20,434 nucleotides of DNA from the IMG/VR virus record IMGVR_UViG_3300027771_000135, positions 1 to 20,434 of that record, one strand, 5' to 3'. Below, piece by piece: positions 1 through 7,548 of this stretch. The position numbers and the translations under genes were made by a program. Source of the DNA: a virus. The notes beneath the pieces were generated by a model. That model had not been told where the DNA came from and ran no database searches. It saw only the letters and a program-made list of their open reading frames with translations. Position 1 is the first letter of the stretch, and every line of letters begins with the position of its first letter.

Positions 1-2
1 AG

Positions 3-1334
3 CAGGATCTCATACATCTCACTACAAAGATGTTTGTTGAACCCGCTATAGTATTGGATAGGGAGAGGGTCGCTGTTCACGCTGCCATCTCCGCTGAGCA
101 ACGTACAGCGCTCATCGAACATGGATTGACTTTCATCACTGATCAGTTGGAAACAGTCTATGAAGACCAAAAAATATTCTCCTCGAATAAACAGTTTGCT
201 GAGCTACTTGCACTTCTTAAAGTTAAAGTGCCGAGTAAGATTTCTCCTACTACAGGTAAACCTACGCATGCGCTTGGTAAAACCGATCTCGGCTTTCAAA
301 AACTTCAGCGCGATAACCCTGATTACGAAGCTGTATGGACAGCTCGCAAAGCAGTTAAGTCAACCGGTGAGGTTACTCGGGCCGAAAGGCTTCTGCTTAC
401 TGCTGATCGGTGCCGTGGTCTTATACCTGCTGCCTTAAACTATTATGGTGCACACACAGGCCGCTACAGCGGCGGTGAGAAGCTCAACTTACAGAACCTT
501 AAACGAGGTAGCGAGTTACGTAAGTCACTCTGCTCACCTAAAGGTAGCCTTGTCTATGTCGCAGACAGCTCTAACATTGAAGCACGTATGCTGGCTTGGC
601 TCGCTGACCAGCGATCAATGCTCGATGTGTTTAATGCAAAAGGCGATGTGTACTGCGATTTTGCATCAAAAATATACTTACGTCCTATAACCAAAGGCGT
701 AGACAATGCCGAACGTTTCCTTGGGAAATGTGCAGTGCTCGGTCTTGGCTACGGCATGGGCGCAGACAAGTTCAGGGACACTCTAAAGATGGGTTCTCTT
801 GGTCCACCTGTAAATCTAGAACAACACGAAGTGCAAGACATTGTCGATTTGTATAGATCTGCCAACTCTCGCATCACCGAGTACTGGAAGCGTTGCCAAA
901 ACGCGTGCACCGCAATGCAGAACAAGAGTGCTAACTTTGCATTCGGGCCACTGATCATTAAGTACCAAAAAATTAAACTACCCAATGGCATGTACCTTCG
1001 CTACCCAGACCTACGGACTGAGGGACGCGAGACAGTGTACGGCTCTGGTAGACACAAGACTAAGATCTACGGCGGTAAGCTGTGTGAGAACATCACACAA
1101 GCCCTTGCTCGTATCGTAGTCACAGATCAGATGCTTGCAGCTGACGAGTACCTCAACACTGTTGGTGGTCGTATCGTACTGCAAGTACATGATGAGTTAG
1201 TGGGCATAGCCCCACAAACAGACCCTGAGCAAACGATGAATAAAATGTACGACATTATGCGTACACCGCCTGCTTGGGCACCCACCCTACCCTTAGACGC
1301 CGAAGGCGGCTATGCGGATAACTACAGTAAATAA
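3..1334 (+). CDS. polA: Family A DNA polymerase, polymerase domain (5' truncated by window)
   Basis: This is the replicative DNA polymerase of the phage. The reading frame is open to the left edge, so only the palm/fingers part is seen and the real start lies outside. The first ATG at 30 sits inside a conserved-looking stretch and is unlikely to be the start. Residues below count from that ATG. The TGR box is at 143-145. Motif A (ADSSNIEAR) has its metal-binding Asp at 179. The O-helix is R229-x3-K233-x3-L237-x3-Y241-G242. Motif C is VHDE at 386-389. The residue equivalent to E. coli Pol I Phe762 is Leu237, a variant common in marine phages and linked in the literature to temperate lifestyles. 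The gene is followed 12 nt later by csrA in the same direction. Whether a 3'-5' exonuclease is fused upstream cannot be seen. Confidence 0.95.
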   Translation, partial: QDLIHLTTKMFVEPAIVLDRERVAVHAAISAEQRTALIEHGLTFITDQLETVYEDQKIFSSNKQFAELLALLKVKVPSKISPTTGKPTHALGKTDLGFQKLQRDNPDYEAVWTARKAVKSTGEVTRAERLLLTADRCRGLIPAALNYYGAHTGRYSGGEKLNLQNLKRGSELRKSLCSPKGSLVYVADSSNIEARMLAWLADQRSMLDVFNAKGDVYCDFASKIYLRPITKGVDNAERFLGKCAVLGLGYGMGADKFRDTLKMGSLGPPVNLEQHEVQDIVDLYRSANSRITEYWKRCQNACTAMQNKSANFAFGPLIIKYQKIKLPNGMYLRYPDLRTEGRETVYGSGRHKTKIYGGKLCENITQALARIVVTDQMLAADEYLNTVGGRIVLQVHDELVGIAPQTDPEQTMNKMYDIMRTPPAWAPTLPLDAEGGYADNYSK

Positions 1335-1346
1335 GGAAGTTTTACC

Positions 1347-1535
1347 ATGAACGGCAATTTGGTTTTGACGCGTAATGAAATGCAGCGAGTATTTATCCAA
1401 ACAGACACAGGCTTAGTTAAAGTTACCGTGTTACCAGGACAAAAAAACGGGCAGATACGCCTTAGTTTTGAAGCTCCTCCCGAGATCATCATTGATCGCG
1501 AAGAAGTGTACAAACGTCGCCATAATATTGAATAG
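1347..1535 (+). CDS. csrA: CsrA/RsmA-like post-transcriptional regulator
   Basis: This is a 62-residue homologue of the carbon storage regulator CsrA, a dimeric RNA-binding protein that recognises GGA in mRNA leaders. The N-terminal strand reads LVLTR (residues 5-9, E. coli LILTR). The core GQIRLSFEAP (35-44) matches the GNQVRIGVNAP-type segment, and IIIDREEVYKR (47-57) matches the VHREEIYQR segment. The RNA-contacting residues Leu4, Arg6 and Arg44 of E. coli CsrA correspond to Leu7, Arg9 and Arg51, so RNA binding is likely kept. There is a three-residue N-terminal extension, and the conserved Gly33 position is Ser40. A good ribosome binding site (AAGGAAG) precedes the ATG and itself contains GGA, so autoregulation is possible (inference). 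The gene sits directly after polA and before the primase-helicase. Confidence 0.85.
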   Translation: MNGNLVLTRNEMQRVFIQTDTGLVKVTVLPGQKNGQIRLSFEAPPEIIIDREEVYKRRHNIE

Positions 1536-1576
1536 TTATAGCTATATAATTTAAAGTTATATATAAATGCTTGTGT

Positions 1577-1597
1577 AATATAAGCAATGCTTATATT
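1577..1597. promoter_or_regulatory. Palindromic operator-like site 1, upstream of primase-helicase
   Basis: This is a perfect inverted repeat: the 9-bp arm AATATAAGC (1577-1585), spacer AAT, and the complementary arm GCTTATATT (1589-1597). It lies in the 90-nt AT-rich gap between csrA and the primase gene. A weak promoter-like pair, TTGTGT (1571-1576) and TATTCT (1594-1599) with 17-bp spacing, would place the palindrome between -35 and -10, as expected for an operator. Related palindromes occur in other gaps of the window. An RNA hairpin is the alternative reading. Confidence 0.65.
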
Positions 1598-1625
1598 CTA
1601 GTACGCTATCTGACGGGAAAATATA

Positions 1626-4157
1626 ATGAGCGTTCTTACATTCATGCAGGCGAGCAACGGCGTTCGCCTAGCAAAAGAATTCACACCAACATCTAAAAAG
1701 AGCTACCCTAACGTAGCCAAGTTTGATTCTCACGCTTACGAAGTAGCAAACGATGCAGCTGGTTTAAAACAGATGCACAGTCTCATGATAGCCCATGCAG
1801 CTAAGGGCCATGCGTTACTTAGAGGGCAACTCAAGAAACAATTAAAGGACCAATCTCGCGCTGGTCAGACACAAAAGAATTTGGTCTGCGATTGGATGAC
1901 AATCGACATCGACAACCTTGACCTAGTTAAGGCTGGTGAATTAGGTGTAACACCAAATTATCCTGTGTCTGGCATTATAAGCAGAGCTAATGTAATGTTT
2001 GCAGCGGAGTACCTTGTAAAGCTCCTTCCAACAGAGCTGCACAACATAAGTTACATCGCTACAGCCAGTGCTTCTACTGGTATGAAAAGTGACAGGCTAT
2101 CCATGCATTTGGATTTCATGCTGGCTAATCCAGTGCACCCCAAGACATTAAAAGGTTGGCTGACAAAGCTTAACTTTGACTCCCCTATTTTTAATGACCA
2201 ACTAAAAATGAGTAGCAACGGCACAGCGCTCATCTATCCTTGTGATCGGACCGTGGCAGATAACTCTAAGTTAATCTATATCGCTCCACCGATCATGACA
2301 GGTGTAGAAAAACGATTAGACGATGACGATCGTATTGTCATTGTAGAAAAACAAGCGGCCACTATAGACCTCATGCCACTGCTTGTAGGTTGCACAGAAG
2401 ATCAGATCAAATTACTTGCTGGCAAAGCATTAAAGAAAGTCCGTAAAGACGCTGGTCTTGCTCATAAGACAGCTGACATGCAAAGCATCAGAAGCAGCGG
2501 CAAGACAATCGAGATTGTTGCTAATCCAGATCGTGCGTTGATGCAGTTTGCTTATGTCAACGAGTCATCAGGTTATGTCTACGCTAACCTTCAAGACAAA
2601 GATGGGCGTATGGGCGACAGCAACGCTTACTACTGGCCGATAGACAATCCACAGATCGTTTACAACTTCAAAGACGAACCTCCGTTCAGAATGAAAGATG
2701 TCGACATGGATTTTTATAAGTCGATTTGTGAGCAGTTCAGTGAGCAGATCACTGCAGCCAACATACCGACACCTTATGTATTCCGTGACGCCACGTCGGA
2801 CGAGCATTATGCGCTGACGTATGACACAAACAATGATCTTATTATGAAATTAAACGCCACTAGACGCGCTAACTTAAAAGATTTCATGGCTAATCATGGC
2901 GAAGAAGTGCCTGAGCCTATTCCCGATTGGGATCGTGTCTTTGACCCACAAACAAACGTGCAGTTAGACGTTGATAGTCAATTTGTAAACACGTATGAAC
3001 CGACCAAGTTTCTGCGCCACAGAGAACTCTCTGCGGAAGACGAGCACACACTTGAATACGGTAGAGGTTATCTATTAAAAAAATGCAGCCCCACGTTGTA
3101 CGCAATCATGTATCACATGGTCGGGTCCAGCGATCCGGAATTCGAGCATTTCTTCAACTGGTTTGCGTATGCCTTCCAGACGAAGCAAAAGCTGACGACA
3201 GCGTGGGTGTTCACAGGAATTGAAGGCACAGGCAAAGGCTTGTTCTTCCATCAAATTATCCATCAGTTGTATGGCAAACATGCAGGTTACAAGACGTTAG
3301 AAAACGTCGAAGATCAATTCAACGACTTTGAAGAACACACTTTATTCTTAGTTGTCGACGAATTCAAACTAACCGACAGCGCATCGTCTAACAAGATGAT
3401 GAACAAGCTGAAACATATGGTGACAGAAACCTTCGGTACTGTTCGCGGTATGCGACAAGCTCAACGTCAAGTTAAGTTGTATGCCAACATGTGCTTCAAC
3501 TCTAACGAAATAGAAGTCATTCGTTTGTCAGCTTCAGACCGACGTTTCAACATTGGCAAACGCCAAGAAGTCCCTATCTTAGCTGCTTACCCAAACATGA
3601 TGCAGGACCTTAAAAAGAATCGTGACAAAGAACTAATAAATTTAGTTGAGTTTGTTAACGCGTTTGAAGCTGATCCAATCCAAGCTTATCAACCACTAGA
3701 TAACAACGCTAAACAACTTATGCGTGATGCTTCTATGACTTGGATAGATCATTTTATTACAGCTATCAAAACTGGCAACTTAGATTATTTTGTAGAAAAA
3801 GTGCTCAGTGTCGATGCTGCTTTAAGCCGTGATTACGATGTAAACACACAACTTAACTCAGAACGTATTGTTAAAAACTGGGTATACAACGAAAGCCAAG
3901 AGATAGCCGTCACTAGTCAAGAGCTTTACACCTTGTGCAATGCAATTGAAAACGGTGCGTTTAGTAAAGAAAAATTCGCAAGAATGCTAGGCAAGCGTGG
4001 CGTTGTTACGGAACGAGTTAAGTGCTCCGACAAAATTCGTAGACGAGGTTTAATGAAAACATTCCGTTTAGTCGATTTTGATAAACAAGAATTAATTAAC
4101 CACCATTTTTCAAATACAGATAAAGAAACCATCTGTCACGACAACCCATTACATTAA
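1626..4157 (+). CDS. AEP-type primase fused to SF3 (D5-like) helicase
   Basis: This 843-residue replication protein probably makes primers and unwinds the template at the phage fork. The N-terminal part looks like an archaeo-eukaryotic primase (prim-pol) domain, with metal-binding D94-x-D96 in MTIDID, an S-x-H motif (S159, H161) and a third motif region around 200-212. The C-terminal part is a superfamily 3 ATPase: Walker A GIEGTGKG (531-538), Walker B FLVVDE (D578, E579), a sensor segment CFNSNE (623-628) and SDRRF (637-641) as in DUF5906-type helicases. About 300 residues between the two domains are not recognised. The start has a GGGA ribosome binding site 7 nt upstream. The PD-(D/E)XK nuclease gene follows after 14 nt. 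No separate DnaG- or DnaB-type protein is visible, so this protein probably covers both roles. Confidence 0.85.
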   Translation: MSVLTFMQASNGVRLAKEFTPTSKKSYPNVAKFDSHAYEVANDAAGLKQMHSLMIAHAAKGHALLRGQLKKQLKDQSRAGQTQKNLVCDWMTIDIDNLDLVKAGELGVTPNYPVSGIISRANVMFAAEYLVKLLPTELHNISYIATASASTGMKSDRLSMHLDFMLANPVHPKTLKGWLTKLNFDSPIFNDQLKMSSNGTALIYPCDRTVADNSKLIYIAPPIMTGVEKRLDDDDRIVIVEKQAATIDLMPLLVGCTEDQIKLLAGKALKKVRKDAGLAHKTADMQSIRSSGKTIEIVANPDRALMQFAYVNESSGYVYANLQDKDGRMGDSNAYYWPIDNPQIVYNFKDEPPFRMKDVDMDFYKSICEQFSEQITAANIPTPYVFRDATSDEHYALTYDTNNDLIMKLNATRRANLKDFMANHGEEVPEPIPDWDRVFDPQTNVQLDVDSQFVNTYEPTKFLRHRELSAEDEHTLEYGRGYLLKKCSPTLYAIMYHMVGSSDPEFEHFFNWFAYAFQTKQKLTTAWVFTGIEGTGKGLFFHQIIHQLYGKHAGYKTLENVEDQFNDFEEHTLFLVVDEFKLTDSASSNKMMNKLKHMVTETFGTVRGMRQAQRQVKLYANMCFNSNEIEVIRLSASDRRFNIGKRQEVPILAAYPNMMQDLKKNRDKELINLVEFVNAFEADPIQAYQPLDNNAKQLMRDASMTWIDHFITAIKTGNLDYFVEKVLSVDAALSRDYDVNTQLNSERIVKNWVYNESQEIAVTSQELYTLCNAIENGAFSKEKFARMLGKRGVVTERVKCSDKIRRRGLMKTFRLVDFDKQELINHHFSNTDKETICHDNPLH

Positions 4158-4171
4158 AACGGAGCATTGAT

Positions 4172-4939
4172 ATGGACTTTTTTGCAAACGACAGACCCGA
4201 CCAAAATAAAATTAACGAAGAAGCTGTGGCACAGGAAGCTGCACTGCAAGTCCTTGGGCCTATCAAAGCGTGGTCATTCTCTACCCTTACTAAATTTGAA
4301 GAGTGTCCATATCGTGTGTACCTCAACAAAGTAAAGAAACTCCCTGAGTCATCTGGCAGTGCTGCAGATCGTGGTACTGCTATACACACGCTTGCAGAAG
4401 ACTACACACAAGGACACATTGGCGAGTTACCCGAAGAGCTATCTAAATACACTGAGAGCTTTAAGCAACTGCGTAGCGATTACGAAGATGGCAAGGTAGA
4501 GATCGAAGGTGACTGGGGTTTCACACAATCCTGGGAACCAACAGGTTGGGCAGTACCCAATACCTGGGCACGCATTAAGTTAGATGCATTTGTTACGGAG
4601 AGCGAGACGTCAGGTCGTGCTATCGACCATAAGACAGGCAAGAAATGGAATAACGAACTAAAGCACGGCGCTCAGCTCATGACGTACGCAATTGCATCGT
4701 TCATGCGCTTCCCCAAAATGGAATACATAGAGACCGAACTTTGGTATTTGGATCAGAATCACGGGCCCACGATCCAAGCATATACCCGTGAACAAGCCAT
4801 GATGTTCTGGCCTAAGCTCAACAAAAGAGCACTCACCATGACGTCATGCACAGACTTTGAACCTAAGCCCTCTCGTCAAAACTGTAGATGGTGTACTTAC
4901 GCCAAAGACAATTCATGCGAATGGGGCGTTATAGATTAG
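4172..4939 (+). CDS. Cas4/RecB-like PD-(D/E)XK nuclease with Fe-S cluster cysteines
   Basis: This is a 255-residue exonuclease-like protein of the PDDEXK_1 group. The N-terminus has the typical S-x-L-x-x-F-x-x-CP motif (35-46, Cys45), then RG-x-x-x-H (R67, H72). The active site follows: Asp138 in RIKLDAF, then the D152-x-K154 core in IDHKTGK, and the Q168-x3-Y172 helix. Three further cysteines near the C-terminus (238, 241, 249) combine with Cys45 in the one-plus-three pattern that binds a 4Fe-4S cluster in Cas4 and AddB. The likely role is 5' or 3' end processing during phage replication or recombination. No CRISPR genes are nearby, so Cas4 function in adaptation is not implied. A GGAG ribosome binding site precedes the start. 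Confidence 0.88.
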   Translation: MDFFANDRPDQNKINEEAVAQEAALQVLGPIKAWSFSTLTKFEECPYRVYLNKVKKLPESSGSAADRGTAIHTLAEDYTQGHIGELPEELSKYTESFKQLRSDYEDGKVEIEGDWGFTQSWEPTGWAVPNTWARIKLDAFVTESETSGRAIDHKTGKKWNNELKHGAQLMTYAIASFMRFPKMEYIETELWYLDQNHGPTIQAYTREQAMMFWPKLNKRALTMTSCTDFEPKPSRQNCRWCTYAKDNSCEWGVID

Positions 4940-5045
4940 CCCAGCAGGCGGTGGCGCAAGTAACACCTGCAGCAGAGGCCAAAGTTCTCCGAGCCGAGTA
5001 ATATGCGGCGGAAGTTTGTAAGCGAGTGTGTCAGCACTCAAAACG

Positions 5046-5062
5046 AATGACACAGTGTCATT
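5046..5062. repeat. 17-bp palindrome in the gap after the nuclease gene
   Basis: This is a perfect inverted repeat, AATGACAC-A-GTGTCATT, unrelated in sequence to the TATAAGC palindromes. It lies in the 209-nt stretch 4940-5148 that has no convincing gene. It could be an operator or a small hairpin. It is not followed directly by a T-tract, although a T-run occurs at 5074-5079. Very short reading frames overlap it but are not called. Confidence 0.45.
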
Positions 5063-5148
5063 TATGCGAACGTTTTTTAAGACCTTACAACTCCAAATCC
5101 TTGCTTTGGTGACTCTGCACTTTTTCAATTCTAAACCATGGAGGTTCT

Positions 5149-5355
5149 ATGACCCTTTATTCACGACTCAAAACCTTATCGACTGATCGCAGCCTTAAAT
5201 ACGCTTCGATCGCATCGGTGTGCACAGTTGTACTGTCGCTATTATCCAGCGCACTCAGCTTTGTTGCTACCACCGTCATGGTGCTGCTCATTGCTGCGCT
5301 ACTTATCAAACTACTATGGGAGGTTTCCAATCGTGTTGAGAAACGTACTGATTAA
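5149..5355 (+). CDS. Small membrane protein (68 aa)
   Basis: This is the first of three overlapping small membrane-protein genes between the nuclease and the SNF2-like helicase. About residues 17-38 (ASIASVCTVVLSLLSSALSF) and 40-56 (ATTVMVLLIAALLIKLL) are two adjacent hydrophobic segments, probably a transmembrane hairpin. Charged residues are at both ends (RLKTLSTDR; NRVEKRTD). The start has a strong GGAGG ribosome binding site 4 nt upstream. The family is not recognised. Position among early genes suggests a role in host takeover, membrane attachment of replication or superinfection exclusion, but this is only inference. Confidence 0.7.
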   Translation: MTLYSRLKTLSTDRSLKYASIASVCTVVLSLLSSALSFVATTVMVLLIAALLIKLLWEVSNRVEKRTD

Positions 5356-5503
5356 TTTTCTAGTCTGGGCAGCATATGCCTATGACATTTTCACATTAGC
5401 CATGAACTGTGTTCAGTTCTTAATAGAGAGGTATCGCGATGTTAAGCGCCGGTTTGCTGACAGCACTAGGGATTCTGTTCCTATTGTACAAAGTCGGCTT
5501 TAA
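5333..5503 (+). CDS. Small membrane-associated protein with GTG start (56 aa)
   Basis: The reading frame begins at GTG 5333 inside the end of the preceding gene (23-nt overlap) and runs 65 nt into the next one. A very good ribosome binding site (GGGAGG, 8 nt before the GTG) decides this start. The protein begins LRNVLINFLVWAAYAYDIF, one long hydrophobic segment to about residue 33, followed by a basic tail with ERYRDVKRR. Family and function are unknown. The phased overlaps with both neighbours suggest translational coupling of the three genes. Confidence 0.55.
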   Translation: MLRNVLINFLVWAAYAYDIFTLAMNCVQFLIERYRDVKRRFADSTRDSVPIVQSRL

Positions 5504-5744
5504 ACGGGTCCTCGCCTACGATGTCATTGTTGACATCGTAGCAACTCTTGGACTCATGACTATTTTCGCAGGAACTTACGCAGGCATGATGGCAGCAATC
5601 GTTGGTGGCTTGTTCATCAGTGTTGTTCTTATCATTGCTAAAAAATTGTTTGGCTACGAAAAGCTAACATGCCTGTGGGTTCCATTCACTTATAAAAACA
5701 TTCCACTTATACGTCCACGTTTTATCTGGACGCCAGTCAACTAG
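5439..5744 (+). CDS. Small membrane protein (101 aa)
   Basis: This is the third member of the membrane-protein trio. Three hydrophobic stretches are visible, at about 2-18 (LSAGLLTALGILFLLYK), 27-45 (VIVDIVATLGLMTIFAG) and 48-68 (AGMMAAIVGGLFISVVLII), followed by a polar and basic C-terminus. A GAGAGG ribosome binding site lies 7 nt upstream of the ATG, within the coding part of the previous gene. The stop is 8 nt before the helicase start, whose own AGGAGG site overlaps the gap. No family is recognised. A holin-like topology is possible, but the place among replication genes argues against a lysis role. Confidence 0.7.
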   Translation: MLSAGLLTALGILFLLYKVGFKRVLAYDVIVDIVATLGLMTIFAGTYAGMMAAIVGGLFISVVLIIAKKLFGYEKLTCLWVPFTYKNIPLIRPRFIWTPVN

Positions 5745-5752
5745 GAGGACTT

Positions 5753-7123
5753 ATGGAGTTCTTTAAGAACACACCAGACTTGTACAAGCACCAGCGCGTT
5801 ACATCAGACTTTATTGCAGCTAATGACCGTGTGATTGTCACCTCAGATCCTGGCACTGGTAAGACTCGCTCAGTACTGCAGGCTTACACAGAAAACAAAG
5901 ACGGCAAGATGCTCGTCATTGCACCACTGTCCATCCTCCAGCCTAGCTGGGGTGACGACATTGAGCGGTTTAATCCAGAGCTCAAGTACGCTGTAGCGTA
6001 CGCTAAAAACCGAGCCAAGATGTTCTCAGAGAATGTAGACATTACGATTACCAATCACGATGCAGTCAAGTGGCTTGTCAATAACCCAGACGTTCTCGAT
6101 GGTTTCACATGGATTTGTATTGACGAGTTTACTGCGTTCAAAAATTCCACCAGCCAACGCTCCAAAGCAATAGCTAAGTTAGTGCATATGTTCAAACACC
6201 GCATTGTTATGTCAGGCACACCTAATGCCAACACGATCTTAGACATGTGGCATCCAGCCAAGCTTGTTGACGACGGTGAGCGTCTTGGCAAAAGCTACTG
6301 GGGTTATCGCTCTCAAGTATGTTCACCACAACAAGTCGGTCCTGACCCACGCATGGTTCAGTGGAAAGACAAGCCCGGCTCAGAAGATGCAGTTGCAGGC
6401 ATGCTCAAAGACATCTCCATACGTTTTCGTTTCGAGGACTGTATTGATGTCCCAGAAAATACAGAGCACACCATGTACATCGACCTGCCCCCTGCGTTAA
6501 TGAAACAGTATCGCGATTTCTCATGGGACTCCATGATTGACACCAATGACGGCGAGACGATCAATGCGATCCATGCAGGTGCCAAAGTCAAAAAACTATT
6601 GCAGCTATGCACAGGTGCAATCTATAACGAAGATGGCGTTCCTAAAGTATTCCACACACAACGCTATGATCTTGTCATGGAGTTAGTTGCTGCACGCAAG
6701 CACAGTCTTGTTGCTTTCAACTGGCGACATGAGCGCACAGAACTTTGCAAGCTCGCTGACAAGATGGGTATCGAGTATGCATACATCGACGGCACAGTGC
6801 CCGTTGCTCGACGTACTGAGATCGTTCGCGACTACCAAGCTGGTAAGCTCCAGGTTATTTTCTGTCACCCGCAGGCCGCTGGTCACGGACTGACATTGAC
6901 CAAGGGCACTACGACCATCTGGTGTAGCCCATCGTACAATGCCGAGCACTTCCAGCAGATGAACCGTCGTATCTACCGTGCAGGCCAGACACAAAAGACT
7001 GAGACCATCATGATCGCAGCCCGTGACACACACGAAACCAAAGTGTACGAGCGACTTGGCGAGAAGATGACACGCATGAATGACCTGTTGTCGTTGTTCA
7101 ATCAAATTACTAAAGCAGCATAG
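5753..7123 (+). CDS. SNF2-like superfamily 2 helicase/ATPase
   Basis: This is a compact 456-residue SF2 ATPase. Visible motifs are Walker A SDPGTGKT (31-38), motif Ia around VIAPLS (55-60), Walker B with D124-E125 in CIDEF (so DEFT rather than DEAH), motif III SGTP (154-157), motif IV region FNWR (322-325), motif V GHGLTLTKG (377-385) and motif VI QMNRRIYRAGQ (402-412), whose RAGQ ending is typical of SNF2 proteins. Such proteins translocate on double-stranded DNA. Phage versions are usually found in replication modules and may remodel recombination intermediates or protein-DNA complexes. No nuclease or SET-like extra domain is present. The start has AGGAGG at good spacing. Confidence 0.9.
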   Translation: MEFFKNTPDLYKHQRVTSDFIAANDRVIVTSDPGTGKTRSVLQAYTENKDGKMLVIAPLSILQPSWGDDIERFNPELKYAVAYAKNRAKMFSENVDITITNHDAVKWLVNNPDVLDGFTWICIDEFTAFKNSTSQRSKAIAKLVHMFKHRIVMSGTPNANTILDMWHPAKLVDDGERLGKSYWGYRSQVCSPQQVGPDPRMVQWKDKPGSEDAVAGMLKDISIRFRFEDCIDVPENTEHTMYIDLPPALMKQYRDFSWDSMIDTNDGETINAIHAGAKVKKLLQLCTGAIYNEDGVPKVFHTQRYDLVMELVAARKHSLVAFNWRHERTELCKLADKMGIEYAYIDGTVPVARRTEIVRDYQAGKLQVIFCHPQAAGHGLTLTKGTTTIWCSPSYNAEHFQQMNRRIYRAGQTQKTETIMIAARDTHETKVYERLGEKMTRMNDLLSLFNQITKAA

Positions 7124-7131
7124 GAGAACGT

Positions 7132-7548
7132 ATGCGACTTACTAAACTATATTCATGTAAACACTGCACAGAAGGTTTTGTTAGCGCTCTAGAGCACTGG
7201 AAAGATCAGTTCTTTAGCTCTGAAGACGACTATGGCCACGAACTAATAGAAATGTTTGACGACAAAATACATGAAGTGAACCTCGAACTAGAAAAACTTG
7301 AGCTAAGAAAAACAAAATTAAAAACTTATAAATTTTGGAACCCATCTCATGTAAGTGATTACCTACCAAATGTCATTGACCCACACACTTGCACTGCAGC
7401 GGAGTTAACAAAAGCTGAAACAAGTGGATGTATAAGCACTGAGATTTTGCTAGTTGACGATAAACAAGCCGAAGCTATCGTTAGAATGTTTATAAACGAG
7501 ACTGTCTACGAAGACCTTCGTTACGAAGAAATTAAGGAGGACGTATGA
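7132..7548 (+). CDS. Hypothetical protein with N-terminal CxxC (138 aa)
   Basis: The protein is not recognised. The N-terminus carries C9-x2-C12 (SCKHC), which could be half of a metal site, but no second CxxC pair follows. Isolated cysteines are at 87 and 100. The middle part (about 46-66) is charged and helical (IHEVNLELEKLELRKTK), possibly a short coiled coil. The C-terminus is acidic. The ribosome binding site GGAGA precedes the ATG, and the stop overlaps the next gene by 4 nt (ATGA), indicating translational coupling. Confidence 0.75.
   Translation: MRLTKLYSCKHCTEGFVSALEHWKDQFFSSEDDYGHELIEMFDDKIHEVNLELEKLELRKTKLKTYKFWNPSHVSDYLPNVIDPHTCTAAELTKAETSGCISTEILLVDDKQAEAIVRMFINETVYEDLRYEEIKEDV

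Noticed and set aside
1975-1991. Weak internal match to the palindrome family (TATAAGC-AGA-GCTAAT)
   Set aside because: It lies in the middle of the primase coding sequence with two mismatches in one arm, and is probably chance.
4172-4939. CRISPR adaptation gene cas4 with a CRISPR array
   Set aside because: No repeat-spacer array or other cas gene is present. Phage replication modules commonly carry such nucleases.
4915-5001. 28-codon frame starting inside the nuclease gene end
   Set aside because: It has no ribosome binding site and no pattern, and it overlaps the real gene end. Chance frame.
5047-5186. Tiny frames with CxxC (22 residues, ATG 5047) and a hydrophobic start (40 residues, ATG 5064)
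   Set aside because: Neither has a ribosome binding site, one overlaps the start of the next membrane-protein gene, and length is too short to judge by composition.
6683-7105. Long open frame of 140 codons on the - strand
   Set aside because: It lies wholly inside the SNF2-like helicase gene, has no ribosome binding site or recognisable motif, and is a shadow frame.
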